NCBI GenBank assembly: GCA_900457075.1
Contig: UGYN01000002.1
Span: forward strand, 4,216,001 to 4,280,000
DNA: 64,000 bases
From: Serratia quinivorans
GTDB taxonomy: Bacteria > Pseudomonadota > Gammaproteobacteria > Enterobacterales > Enterobacteriaceae
Direction: 5' to 3'
Part shown: one piece after another, positions 49,990 through 57,888 of the stretch
Position numbering within the stretch: position 1 is the first letter of the stretch
Layout of the letters: the number at the start of each line of letters is the position of its first letter
Made by a program: the position numbers and the translations under genes
Notes under the pieces: model-generated
What the model saw: only the letters and a program-made list of their open reading frames with translations
Database searches by the model: none
Told to the model about the DNA's origin: nothing

Positions 49990-50140
49990 GCACATAAATA
50001 GCGAGAATGTGCGCGTCGTCCGCCCGGCAGGCTTTTGAGCGCTGGAAAGGACCCGTGAAATCAAAAGGGCATCGATATCATTTGACCGGTGCGCCAGGAT
50101 GTAACCGCCAGGTCACCCGACGCTCGCGCATCAGCGAGAA
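49990..50140 (-). other. Third cos copy, inverted, with glycosyltransferase tail
   Basis: Read on the minus strand: the end of the GT25-like gene (RRVTWRLHPGAPVK), ATCGATGCCCTTTTGATTTC, cosQ GGGTCCTTTCC (50044-50054 complement) and cosN GGGCGGACGACG (50014-50025 complement), then TTCTCGCTATTTATG. It resembles the first copy more than the second because it keeps the ATGCCCTTTTGATTT spacer. R sites are absent. With the second copy it forms an inverted pair about 600 bp apart. Confidence 0.75.
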
Positions 50141-50467
50141 TATCCCCGATATGCTGGATAAACATATCGAGCTAACCGATAAACAGTAAGCTCGTTTCCA
50201 CCGGTTCCTCGCCTGCTTTTTACCTGTACATGGATATGCTGCCCTCACTGGCGAAGGTGGCATATCTTTGATTCTTCCGTCCTCACTTTGGCACCTCGCA
50301 GGCTGGCGCTAGTTGTGCGGTTTTCGTTTGAGATCCGTGGGCGCGTGGTTTGAGATATTGGCGCTGCTGGTCGGTGCGGTTTCAATGGATCTGAGATTCT
50401 TTTGCTGGAATTTGTGTCTTGCTGGAATCTCCCCCCAGAGCCGGTGGCCATACCAAATCTAGCGATT
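50141..50467. other. Gene-free stretch before the right island end
   Basis: About 330 bases without a recognisable gene, terminator or repeat. The composition is mixed and the short open frames have no ribosome sites. Confidence 0.4.
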
Positions 50468-50492
50468 TTTTGTGTATTGCAATGTGTATTGC
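50468..50492 (+). repeat. Integrase arm-type repeat, right end
   Basis: A 25-bp block of two GTGTATTGCAA-type units with 12-bp period, identical to 5693-5717. It sits about 80-100 bp inside the right junction. The identical block near the integrase at the other end makes it a probable arm-binding site needed for excision. Confidence 0.65.
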
Positions 50493-50569
50493 AAGCTCAT
50501 ACGTACCACCATCCGTTTATCTCACAACTCAATGATACATAAAAACATTATTTTCTAGACATTTCATAT

Positions 50570-50580
50570 GGGCGATGTAT
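50570..50580 (+). other. Right island junction (putative attR core)
   Basis: GGGCGATGTAT matches the left junction at 5561-5571 except for one base. Portal coding sequence resumes here in the frame needed to continue from the left half. An island ribosome site is absent before the portal half, so this part is probably untranslated. Confidence 0.65.
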
Positions 50581-51333
50581 GCCGCCACCATTCGTTCGCC
50601 GCTGGATTCCGAAAAAGCGTTTGAATATTTGGCGGGCGGACAGGTGGGTGAGGATAACCCCATCAGTGTGATGATGAAGACCATCATTGATTATTACCAG
50701 GGGGCCAATATCAAGCTGGGCGGGGTCAAAATCCCCCATCTGATGCTGGGGGATGAGTTGGATTTGCAGACGGCGCAGAATGCGGACAACGGTTTTGCCG
50801 AGCTGGAAAGCTCCATTATCCGCAACGTTGCTGCCGGATCCGGCGTGTCGTATGAGGAGCTGTCGCGGGACTACAGCAAAACCAGCTATTCCAGCGCACG
50901 GGCCAGCGCGAACGTCAGCTGGCGCTACTACATGGGCCGTCGCCGCTTTATTGCCGGCCGCCAGGCGTCACTGATGTTTGGCTGCTGGTTTGAAGAGGCG
51001 CTGGCGCGCGGCGTTATCACGTTGCCGGCCAGGGCCCGGTATGGTTTTTACGAAGCGCGTAATTCCTGGACCCATGCCCTGTGGATTGGTGCCGGGCGTA
51101 TGGCCATTGACGGACTGAAGGAGGTGCAGGAGAGCGCGATGCGCATCACCACCGGTCTCAGCACCTACCAGCATGAACTGGCGCTGCAGGGGATGGACTA
51201 CGAAGACGTATTCGAACAGCAGCAGTTTGAGATTGAACGCCGGCGCGAATCGGGGCTGGCCGATCCGGACTGGGCTGTCAGGCTGCCGTCACAAACGGAT
51301 GATAAACCGGGAGAACAACATGCAATGGCCTAG
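50577..51333 (+). pseudogene. Portal protein gpB-like, 3' part
   Basis: The C-terminal half of the lambda-type portal, starting MYAATIRSPLDSEKAFEYLAGG. It continues with GVKIPHLMLGDELDLQTAQNADNGFAELESSIIRNVAAGSGVSYEELSRDYSKTSYSSARAS, the highly conserved portal core. It ends QTDDKPGEQHAMA and overlaps the protease gene by 14 bases, as in lambda B/C. It is separated from its start by 45 kb of foreign DNA and has no start signal of its own. Confidence 0.9.
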
Positions 51334-52615
51334 CTACCAACATCTGGCCGCCAGAGTCTTCAATCAGCCACTGTTACTTGAACCCGCCTATGCGCGGGTT
51401 TTCTTTTCGGTGCTCGGCGAGCGTCTTGGTGCCAGCCGGCTGGTGGATGCCGTCACCGGGCAGGCTTATGCCGGCGACGCGCTGAAAAAACTGGCGTTCG
51501 GCTGGGATGACGATGAAGGCGGGCGCCGCACCAAATCGTACCGGGTGGAAAACGGTATCGCTGTACTGCCTGTCACGGGAACGCTGGTGCACAAATTTGG
51601 GTATGTGCAGCCGTTTTCCGGCATGACGGGGTATGACGGCATCATTACCCGCCTGCAGTTGGCGTTGGATGATCCGGCGGTGAAAGGGATCCTGCTGGAC
51701 ATTGACTCACCGGGCGGTGAGGTGGCGGGGGCGTTTGATACCGCCGACCTGATTGCCCGGGCACGGGATAAAAAGCCGGTCTGGTCGCTGGCCAATGACA
51801 TGGCCTGCTCGGCGGGGTACCTGCTGGCCTCCGCCTGCAGTCAACGGCTGATCACCCAGACCGGCGTGGTGGGCTCGATAGGCGTCGTCGTGGCGCACCG
51901 CAGTTTGGAAAGGGCGCTGGAGCAGGCTGGTGTGGATATCACGCTGATTTACGCCGGCGCCCACAAGGTCGACGGCAATCCGTATCAGCAGTTACCTGAC
52001 GACGTGCGGGCGGACATTCAGACGCGGGTGGATGAGAATCGCGAGATGTTTGCCGCGAAGGTGGCGAAGTATACCGGGCTGGCGAAAGAGGCGGTGCTGG
52101 CCACCGAAGCGGACACCTATGAAGGTGAGGCGGCCATCGAGGCCGGGCTTGCCAGCCGGGTGGTGAATTATGCGGATGCTGTCTCGGTCATGGCGGCATC
52201 GATGAAACCGAAAGGAGTGTATATGTCTGAACCAGAAAAGAAAGTACAACTGCCGGAAGGGCAACAGGCGGAGGCATCGACGCAGGTTGAGATCCCCACG
52301 CTCCCGGCCGATGCTGCGGTAGTGGCCACCGATGAAATGCATCGCATCATGTCCATTCTGGAGTGTGATGAGGCTAAGGGGCGGGAGCCGCTGGCTAAAG
52401 CGCTGGCAAAAATGCCGGGCATGACACTGGCGTCCGCAAAAATCGCACTGGCGGCATCGCCGATCAGCGCGCAGGTTAAAACCGAAACGGCGCTCGATGC
52501 GCTAATGAAAAAAGAGTCCCCCGACGCGGTCAGCAGCGGGGCGCCGAAAAAAACTGACGCCGATACGCGTATGGGCGTGCTCAATGCCGCCGTTGAGCGT
52601 TTAACCGGAGAGTAA
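51320..52615 (+). CDS. Prohead protease, S49 family (gpC-like)
   Basis: A 431-residue serine peptidase (lambda gpC 439) that matures the capsid. The S49/ClpP-like domain has GIAVLPVTGTLVHKFG, ILLDIDSPGGEVAGAFDTAD and NDMACSAGYLLASAC, with the catalytic Ser in CSAGY near residue 168. GVVGSIGVVVAH follows, and the Lys in GAHKVDGNPYQQL near 220 completes the Ser-Lys dyad. The last 130 residues form a separate scaffold segment with its own internal start. The ATG at 51320 lies inside the portal end, after GGGAGAACAAC. Confidence 0.9.
   Translation: MQWPSYQHLAARVFNQPLLLEPAYARVFFSVLGERLGASRLVDAVTGQAYAGDALKKLAFGWDDDEGGRRTKSYRVENGIAVLPVTGTLVHKFGYVQPFSGMTGYDGIITRLQLALDDPAVKGILLDIDSPGGEVAGAFDTADLIARARDKKPVWSLANDMACSAGYLLASACSQRLITQTGVVGSIGVVVAHRSLERALEQAGVDITLIYAGAHKVDGNPYQQLPDDVRADIQTRVDENREMFAAKVAKYTGLAKEAVLATEADTYEGEAAIEAGLASRVVNYADAVSVMAASMKPKGVYMSEPEKKVQLPEGQQAEASTQVEIPTLPADAAVVATDEMHRIMSILECDEAKGREPLAKALAKMPGMTLASAKIALAASPISAQVKTETALDALMKKESPDAVSSGAPKKTDADTRMGVLNAAVERLTGE
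52223..52615 (+). CDS. Nested scaffold protein (Nu3-like), internal start
   Basis: Inside the protease gene and in the same frame, AAAGGAG at 52211-52217 precedes an ATG at 52223 (MSEPEKKVQLPEGQQAEASTQ). It would give a 130-residue product identical to the protease C-terminus. In lambda the scaffold Nu3 is made this way from gene C. The product is rich in Ala/Glu/Lys and mostly helical (MHRIMSILECDEAKGREPLAKALAKMPG), as expected of a scaffold. Confidence 0.7.
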   Translation: MSEPEKKVQLPEGQQAEASTQVEIPTLPADAAVVATDEMHRIMSILECDEAKGREPLAKALAKMPGMTLASAKIALAASPISAQVKTETALDALMKKESPDAVSSGAPKKTDADTRMGVLNAAVERLTGE

Positions 52616-52617
52616 GC

Positions 52618-52959
52618 ATGAGCCAGACTGAAACGTTTGAACAGGATGATTTTATCCTCGGCCCCGACCTGCCCTTGTCGGTGGTGGGTACGCTGGCGCA
52701 GGGGGTGGATGTTCCCCGCCTGACGCCGGTGATGGTGGATTCCTCGGGCTCCTCAGGGGATGAGTTCGTGTCGTGGGACGGTACCCCCGGCACTGCCGTG
52801 GGGCTGACCTGTTTTGCCGAGAGCAGCACGCTGGGCGTGAAAGGGTTCAGTTACTACAACAAGGGCTCTTTTCGTTCGACGGCCATTAACTGGCCGGAGG
52901 ATCTGACGGAAGGCCAGAAACAGATCGCGTTTGTCGGTACGGCCATCAGTATTGGCTGA
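52618..52959 (+). CDS. Head decoration protein (gpD-like)
   Basis: 113 residues (lambda gpD 110). gpD trimers clamp the expanded capsid. LGPDLPLSVVGTLAQGVDVPRLTPVMVDSSG and YYNKGSFRSTAINWPEDL follow the gpD pattern of a short beta-rich protein. It begins two bases after the protease stop, with GGAGAGTAAGC upstream. Confidence 0.85.
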   Translation: MSQTETFEQDDFILGPDLPLSVVGTLAQGVDVPRLTPVMVDSSGSSGDEFVSWDGTPGTAVGLTCFAESSTLGVKGFSYYNKGSFRSTAINWPEDLTEGQKQIAFVGTAISIG

Positions 52960-53002
52960 GCTGTAGACGTCACGGCCCCGGCCGGCACGTGTCAACGACT
53001 CC

Positions 53003-53024
53003 AACCGCCCCTGTGGCGGTTTTT
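53003..53024 (+). terminator. Hairpin with T-tract between gpD and gpE genes
   Basis: AACCGCC-cctgt-GGCGGTT followed by TTTT. A seven-pair stem with U-tract lies 44 bases after the gpD stop. A partial terminator here could adjust the ratio of decoration and capsid proteins, or may be overridden by antitermination. Confidence 0.65.
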
Positions 53025-53039
53025 ATACAGGAATTTTGT

Positions 53040-54093
53040 ATGTCCGAAAATACAGCAGTAACCTCCTACTACACCATGCGTGAGTTGCTAGGCGCGGTAA
53101 CTCAGAAATTCAAATTCAGGGCAGCTTTTTCTCGAGCTGTTTTTCCCTGACACCTTCACCTTTCAGACCGAGGAAGTCTACCTGGATAAAATCCCGGGCG
53201 AAGTGCCGATGGCGGTGTATTGCGCACCGATGGTGACGGGCAAGGTCGATCACTCCCGGGGGTCGACAACCAGCAGCTTCAAGCCCGGGTATGTCAAATC
53301 CAAGCATACGGTTAATTCCGGCCAGAGCATCAAGCGCCGCCCGGGCGAAGATCCGTCGCAGCCGCTGTCGCTGACAGAGCGCCGCGCCGCCATCATTGCG
53401 CAGAACCTCAGGGATGAAGAGATGTCCATCTTGCAGCTCGAGGAGTACCAGGGGGTGCAGGCGGTGCTGTATGGCAAGTATACGCTGACCAGCGATCGGT
53501 TCCCGACGCAGGAAATCGATATGCAGCGCAGCCCGGAAAACAACATCATCCAGTCCGGCGGTACCGCGTGGTCCGCGCAGGATCCGGACACGTTCGATCC
53601 GACAGACGATATTGACCGGTATGCCGACAATGCGTCGGGCGCCGTCGATATTATGGTGCTGGACGGTTTGGCCTGGAAAACCCTCAACGGCTTTAAGCGG
53701 TTTCGCGAGAAACTGGATACGCGTCGCGGCTCCAGGAGTCGCCTCGAGACGGCCCTGAAGGATTTGGGGGATGTGGTCAGCTACAAGGGGTTTTATGGCG
53801 ACGTGATGATTGTCGTTTACAAGGGGCAGTACATCGATCCGGATACCGGCGAGAAAACGCGCTTTATGCCGGAAAACACCCTGGTGATGGGCAATACACT
53901 GACCCGAGGGTTACGTACCTATGGCGCCATCATTGATGAAGATGCTATCCGTGAGGGGCTGGTGGAAGGGACTCGCTTTCCCAAAACCTGGACCATCACT
54001 GGCGACCCGGGTGTCACCATGACCATGACGCAATCTGCGCCGGCGATGTTCCTGCCGGATCCGGACGCATTTGTGGTTGTGCAGCTGGCGTAA
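53040..54093 (+). pseudogene. Major capsid protein (gpE-like), frameshifted
   Basis: Lambda gpE family, which forms the HK97-fold shell. It starts YYTMRELLGAVTQKFKF and should continue AAFLELFFPDTFTFQTEEVYL. A run of five T at 53126-53130 has one base too many, giving AAFSRAVFP and a stop at 53147-53149. The second frame is intact to 54093, with RDEEMSILQLEEYQGVQAVLYGKYTL, NIIQSGGTAWS, DVVSYKGFYGDVMIVVYKGQY and PDPDAFVVVQLA. Deleting one T gives 350 residues (lambda 341). The frameshift either disables the phage or is a homopolymer read error. Confidence 0.88.
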
Positions 54094-54107
54094 CGCCGTT
54101 TTTCCTT

Positions 54108-54130
54108 AGATGGCGGGTTTCCCGCCATCT
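54108..54130 (+). terminator. Perfect 10-bp hairpin after the capsid gene
   Basis: AGATGGCGGG-ttt-CCCGCCATCT is a perfect inverted repeat 15 bases after the capsid stop. There is no T-tract, so it is more likely an mRNA-stabilising or pausing hairpin than a full terminator. The FI-like gene starts 14 bases after it. Confidence 0.6.
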
Positions 54131-54143
54131 GTCCGAGGTGATG

Positions 54144-54569
54144 ATGAACAAACCAGAACTGATCGCGGAACTCAATGCGTTGAGTGGCCAGTTGGGCCGC
54201 CAGCTCAGTATTGAGGGCAGTAAACCCGAACTTGAGGCTCGCCTGAGTGAAGCAAGGCTGGAGCTCAGCATGCTGAACGATGACGATGACGATGCCGAGG
54301 GGGACATTACCACCGTCGGCGAGCTGGTTACCGCGGCCACAATACCTGCTGAGTTGCAGCCGGAAATGCGAGAAGAAGGTGGGGCGGCGCTTCGCTGCAT
54401 CCTTCTGAAGGCAACCGTAGACGTCTGGCACTACAAGAAAGGCGTAAACAAACGTCGTCCGGCGACGGTGAAACGTGTTTGTGAAGTGGTGCCGGCCGGC
54501 AAGGTGATTGTGGTGGATGCTGATGAGGCCGAGGCACTCATTGATGAAAATTACGCGGATGCGGTATGA
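54144..54569 (+). CDS. DNA-packaging protein FI-like
   Basis: About 141 residues at the lambda FI position, between capsid and FII. MNKPELIAELNALSGQLGRQLS is helical. A very acidic stretch (MLNDDDDDAEGD) lies near residue 50. The C-terminal half is a small folded domain (LRCILLKATVDVWHYKKG, EVVPAGKVIVVDADEAEALI). FI promotes docking of terminase to the prohead in lambda. CCGAGG precedes; ATGs at 54141 and 54144 are both possible starts. Its 3' end overlaps FII (ATGA). Confidence 0.68.
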   Translation: MNKPELIAELNALSGQLGRQLSIEGSKPELEARLSEARLELSMLNDDDDDAEGDITTVGELVTAATIPAELQPEMREEGGAALRCILLKATVDVWHYKKGVNKRRPATVKRVCEVVPAGKVIVVDADEAEALIDENYADAV

Positions 54570-54941
54570 GCTACGATGACGATTTGCGTCACGGCGACCG
54601 GCAGATGATAGCGACGTTTGGCCGGCCGGTCAGACTGCCAAAGGGGGATTGCGTTCTTGCCGTGTTTGACGAGCCTTATACCCGTACGGATCTGCCCGAT
54701 GGCGGTTTTGTTCAGGGCAAGGTGATAACCCTGACGCTCATGGCCGCTGACGCCGTCGGCTTGTCTTCGCGCGATGTCGTTAGCGTGCCGCGAAGTAAGG
54801 CGCTGGCGCCGGACGGCGCTATCACGTGGGACGACTGGACGGATTTTTCTGTCAGGGAGGTTCAGCCGGATGGGGCCGGCTGTTGGTGTTTATCTCGATC
54901 CGGTCACCGGCAGCGATAATAACGCGTACAGCGTTTACTGA
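54566..54941 (+). pseudogene. Head-tail joining protein FII-like, 3' frameshift
   Basis: FII-type connector protein. LPKGDCVLAVFDEPYTRTDLPDGGFVQGKVITLTLMAADAVGLSSRDVV fits the FII core. Near 54880 the frame changes: GAGCWCLSRSGHRQR stops at 54919. The neighbouring frame reads VGVYLDPVTGSDNNAYSVY and stops at 54941, the normal FII ending with VYLDP. Removing one base gives 124 residues (lambda 117). The C-terminus contacts the tail in lambda, so the shift probably harms function if real. Confidence 0.7.
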
Positions 54942-54961
54942 ATGGGCCTGAGGGAGGTGTC

Positions 54962-55621
54962 ATGGTCAATGCCCAGGTTTTCGATATCGATGTTTCGGCC
55001 ATGGAAAGTCTCAAGCAAGCCCTGAATGCCACCCAGGCCCAGTACGTTGGCGCTTATAACCGCGCGCTGACCCGGACGGTCAGCAAGCTGTATCGCGATT
55101 CTGTCATGCTGATGATGGAGCAGGCCGGGGTCAGGAAAAAATCCATCGCCCGGCGGCGCGTCAGGCAGTTTAAAAAACAACGCAACGCCGGCCGGGAGGG
55201 GCGCAGCCTTTCTGGTCTGCAGATCCGGGGGGCAAAAATCTGGTACGGGCTGAACCCGTTCCGACTCCATGAACTGAAGGGCAAAATCAGCGGTACGGGC
55301 GACAGCCGGCGGAAAAACAAGGGGGCGGCCCAAAACACCGGGAAAGTCACCTTTCTCCCTACCGGAAAAGGGCTGACCCCCACGACATTCGACAGGGCTT
55401 TTATCGGGAAGCGTTACGGTTATCGCAGTGTCTGGATCCGCGGTGACGACGGACGTATCAGGGAAGCCCGTATCCCGGTGGCCGAAGGAATGGAAGATGC
55501 CATCGACGACCACATTTTTAACACTATCGGGCCGGTCTTCTGGCGCTACTTCGAACAGGATCTTAATGGGCGCGTGGCGGGCAATGTTCACTTTGATCTG
55601 AAGACCGGGAGGCGCAGATGA
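54962..55621 (+). CDS. Tail completion protein gpZ-like
   Basis: 219 residues at the lambda gene Z position. ALNATQAQYVGAYNRALTRTVSKLYRDSVMLMMEQAGVRKKSIARRRV resembles the gpZ/minor-tail family, with strongly basic middle (RRKNKGAAQNTGKVTF) and IREARIPVAEGMEDAIDDHIF at the C-terminus. GGGAGGTGTC precedes the ATG. It overlaps the following gene by four bases. Confidence 0.7.
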   Translation: MVNAQVFDIDVSAMESLKQALNATQAQYVGAYNRALTRTVSKLYRDSVMLMMEQAGVRKKSIARRRVRQFKKQRNAGREGRSLSGLQIRGAKIWYGLNPFRLHELKGKISGTGDSRRKNKGAAQNTGKVTFLPTGKGLTPTTFDRAFIGKRYGYRSVWIRGDDGRIREARIPVAEGMEDAIDDHIFNTIGPVFWRYFEQDLNGRVAGNVHFDLKTGRRR

Positions 55622-56169
55622 ACGGATTGCTGAATTTTGAAGGCTACTTATCGGCCGTAGAGGCTGCGCTCCGGAGTCTGGATATCTTTAAAACGGTCGG
55701 GATCTACAGCGAGATGGGCGATGGTTATGAGACCCCGGCGGTGTTTTTTGATATTGAGCGCTGGGAGGAAAGCGAGGCCTGCCTGGGGGGAAATCTCACG
55801 GTGAACCTGACCTGCAATTTTTACATTGTCCGGGAACTGGCCGCAGAGGGCTACAACCGAAAAATCAGAAATGCGGCACTGCTGTTTACCGGCTGGATCC
55901 ATCAACGGCAGTTCGGCCCGGGAACGGGGCCGGCGCATTTCGTCTCGGCGGAAAGCGGCAATATCTATCTGGATGAAAAGGCGCTGGCGTCACATCACGC
56001 CTGGTGTGTGACGATTGAGCAGTGCGTGGCTGTCGGTATGGATCCGTTTGATGATACCGGTGCACCAACGCTGAAAGAAGTATGGATGGGTATCTCCCCT
56101 GACGTGGGGGCCACCCATAAGGATGATTACACCCTGCTGGCCCGGCGCGGGCCTGACGAGGAGGCTTAA
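55618..56169 (+). CDS. Putative tail terminator / completion protein
   Basis: 183 residues. FEGYLSAVEAALRSLDIFKTVGIYSEMGDGYETPAVFFDIERWEESE and NLTVNLTCNFYIV form a small alpha/beta domain such as seen in tail-terminator proteins of long-tailed phages. Its place between gpZ-like and tube genes agrees. No catalytic motif is seen. The stop directly abuts the tube gene start. Confidence 0.5.
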   Translation: MNGLLNFEGYLSAVEAALRSLDIFKTVGIYSEMGDGYETPAVFFDIERWEESEACLGGNLTVNLTCNFYIVRELAAEGYNRKIRNAALLFTGWIHQRQFGPGTGPAHFVSAESGNIYLDEKALASHHAWCVTIEQCVAVGMDPFDDTGAPTLKEVWMGISPDVGATHKDDYTLLARRGPDEEA

Positions 56170-56676
56170 ATGTCGATTTATCGTGGCTGCAGTCTCTTTA
56201 TGAATGGCATTGCGCTGTCCGATACGGTGACCTATACCCCGCCTGAAATCGCGATCGAGCGAACGTGGTTTAAAACGGGTGCCATGAATGCCCCGATAGG
56301 GATAGACCGCGGCACCAAACCGATGACAGCTACCTACAAGTTTGTCGGGCACGGTTACTCGTCCTTTTTATTTTTCGGCTTTATTCCTGGTATCAAGGCC
56401 AGGCTGACCGTCCGCCGGGCGTACCAGGGGGACGGGGGCATTGATTACCTTGAGGATGAGGTCGAAGGGTACATCGACACCCTCCGCCCGGATGACTCGG
56501 GCACGGATAACAAGGCCGATACGGGGCACACCATGACGGTCACGGTGAACTACTACCGGGTGGCGGCGGACGGTATCATGCCGCTGCTTGAGATAAACCC
56601 ACTCCTCGGACTGCGAAAAATCATGGGCATTAACGTGCTGAACATCCCTGATGACGTGACGAGCCTTATATTATGA
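56170..56676 (+). CDS. Major tail tube protein (P2 FII-like)
   Basis: 168 residues (P2 FII 172). CSLFMNGIALSDTVTYTPPEIAIERTWFKTGAMNAPIGIDRGTKPMTATYKFVGHG follows the contractile-tail tube family. TVTVNYYRVAADGIMPLLEINPL near the C-terminus matches the P2 YFKLTVDGEEKLEIDTIN segment in character. It would form the inner tube below the sheath whose gene starts at 63108. It overlaps the next gene by four bases. Confidence 0.72.
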   Translation: MSIYRGCSLFMNGIALSDTVTYTPPEIAIERTWFKTGAMNAPIGIDRGTKPMTATYKFVGHGYSSFLFFGFIPGIKARLTVRRAYQGDGGIDYLEDEVEGYIDTLRPDDSGTDNKADTGHTMTVTVNYYRVAADGIMPLLEINPLLGLRKIMGINVLNIPDDVTSLIL

Positions 56677-57296
56677 ACACGAATGTGCTGTCCGTGCTCA
56701 GGGCGAACGCCCGCGAGCAGGTCGAAAACTATCTGGATCAGCTGCCGCCGCTGATGATGTGGGGCGACTTTATTTTCCAGCTCAGCACCCTGGCTTACAG
56801 CAAGCTGAGCCTGAGCGATGTGTGGACCTGGGCGGCCCAGGGGCGTATCGGCAAGCCCGATCTGCTGCAATACACCGGTAAAAAAAGGCCGACGCTCAAA
56901 TTCGACTGCGAGCTCTACGCGACACTGATCAACCCCGCATTGTTGACGATGGCGCTGACAAAATACGGACTGATTAACGATGTTTCCGATGATCCGGTCG
57001 AGCAGCTGCGCCTGCAGGCGAGCATGAAAACTCCGCTGATGCTGGTGGCGGGCACGGGCAAGGTGATGGGGTTTTGGGTCATGACAGAGCTCAGCCAGGT
57101 AATGGATGAGTTTCGCCCGAACAGCCAGGCGAAGCACCAGACCATCACCCTGAGCCTGCAGTATTACGGTGAAAGGCTGGCGGACGGGCAGACCGTACCG
57201 GACACCCTGTCACTGGGGTTCAGGGACAAGGACACCAGACTCAGTGAGGCTTTGGAGACGATGAAAAAGGTGATCGGCGGGGTGTTCGATGGCTGA
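56673..57296 (+). CDS. Tail protein gpU-like
   Basis: 207 residues. MMWGDFIFQLSTLAYSKLSLSDVWTWAAQGRIGKPDLLQYTGKKRPTLKFDCELYATLI and KVMGFWVMTELSQVMDEF, followed by ITLSLQYYGERL, match the P2 gpU layout (MGMFVF, R-IGKRDAFQFLG and TLSLTRVD). P2 gpU ends tail-tube growth. It is longer than P2 gpU (about 160). It overlaps gpV by eight bases. Confidence 0.7.
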   Translation: MNTNVLSVLRANAREQVENYLDQLPPLMMWGDFIFQLSTLAYSKLSLSDVWTWAAQGRIGKPDLLQYTGKKRPTLKFDCELYATLINPALLTMALTKYGLINDVSDDPVEQLRLQASMKTPLMLVAGTGKVMGFWVMTELSQVMDEFRPNSQAKHQTITLSLQYYGERLADGQTVPDTLSLGFRDKDTRLSEALETMKKVIGGVFDG

Positions 57297-57864
57297 TTAT
57301 GTACTGGCAGATTTATCACAGCGCGTGGCGCGCATGATCCGGTTCGGCAATGTGGTGGCGGTGCAGGTCAGCCCGCCGCGTTGCCGGGTGACATTCGGCA
57401 GCGACCCGGTGTCCGGTCAGGTTCATCAAAGCGGCTGGCTGCGGCTGGCCGGCCTGGCCGATGACGGGGTCAGCGTCTGGGCACTGCCGGCGGTGGGGGC
57501 CTCGGTGCTGGTGCTGAGCCCTGGCGGCGAAACACGTGCCGGTCTGGTGTTTCCGGCTGGTTTTACCGACGATCGGGTGCCGCCATCGGACAACCCCGGC
57601 GATTATCTTGTCCGTTTCGGCAACGGCGCCGCGGTCGGGTACAGCACGGGGGCCAATACCCTGAACGTCAGCCTGCCCGAGGGCGGCAGGCTGGTGCTGA
57701 CCGGCGATCTGGAAGTGACCGGCGAGGTGAGTGATAAAACCGGCACCCTGCAGCAGATCCGCGACACCCACAACGGACACACCCACAATGAAAACGGCGA
57801 CGGTGGCGGCGTTACCGATCCGCCGAACCAGAACATGCAGTCAGAGGAGGAGCCCGGCCCGTGA
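57289..57864 (+). CDS. Baseplate assembly protein gpV (spike)
   Basis: 191 residues (P2 gpV 211). LSQRVARMIRFGNVVAVQVSPPRCRVTFGS starts the OB fold, then GWLRLAGLADDGVSVWALPAVGASVLVLSPGGETRAGLVFPA. The C-terminus (LQQIRDTHNGHTHNENGDGGG) carries the His-rich, metal-binding apex typical of gpV. gpV is the needle under the baseplate that pierces the outer membrane. Its stop lies in the loop of the hairpin at 57851-57872. Confidence 0.88.
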   Translation: MADYVLADLSQRVARMIRFGNVVAVQVSPPRCRVTFGSDPVSGQVHQSGWLRLAGLADDGVSVWALPAVGASVLVLSPGGETRAGLVFPAGFTDDRVPPSDNPGDYLVRFGNGAAVGYSTGANTLNVSLPEGGRLVLTGDLEVTGEVSDKTGTLQQIRDTHNGHTHNENGDGGGVTDPPNQNMQSEEEPGP

Positions 57865-57877
57865 GCCGGGCTTTTTA
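57851..57877 (+). terminator. Rho-independent terminator overlapping the gpV stop
   Basis: AGCCCGGC-ccgtga-GCCGGGCT followed by TTTTT. An eight-pair GC stem and U-tract; the gpV stop codon TGA (57862-57864) is in the loop. The gpW gene begins 12 bases downstream, so late transcription must read through by antitermination or restart. Confidence 0.85.
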
Positions 57878-57888
57878 ATGGTGATGTT

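Larger units (their letters stand above)
5568..50576 (+). mobile_element. 45-kb integrase-bearing T6SS island inserted in a portal gene
   Basis: The insert is bounded by the broken portal gene. Its left end has a P4-type tyrosine integrase and an AlpA-like regulator reading inward, and both ends carry the same 25-bp arm-type repeat. Cargo from left to right: a decayed segment, a full T6SS cluster, sugar/nucleotide-enzyme pseudogenes, a tRNA-like remnant, an Ig-repeat protein, an IS150-like element, and a second phage end with cos copies and an IS30-family element. No replication or conjugation genes are seen, so it is an integrative element rather than an ICE. Later insertions and deletions probably changed its original size. 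Confidence 0.75.

Noticed and set aside
53126..53130. Programmed frameshift in the capsid gene
   Set aside because: The T5 run is not a standard slippery heptamer with a downstream structure, and lambda-type gpE is not made by frameshifting. A mutation or read error is simpler.
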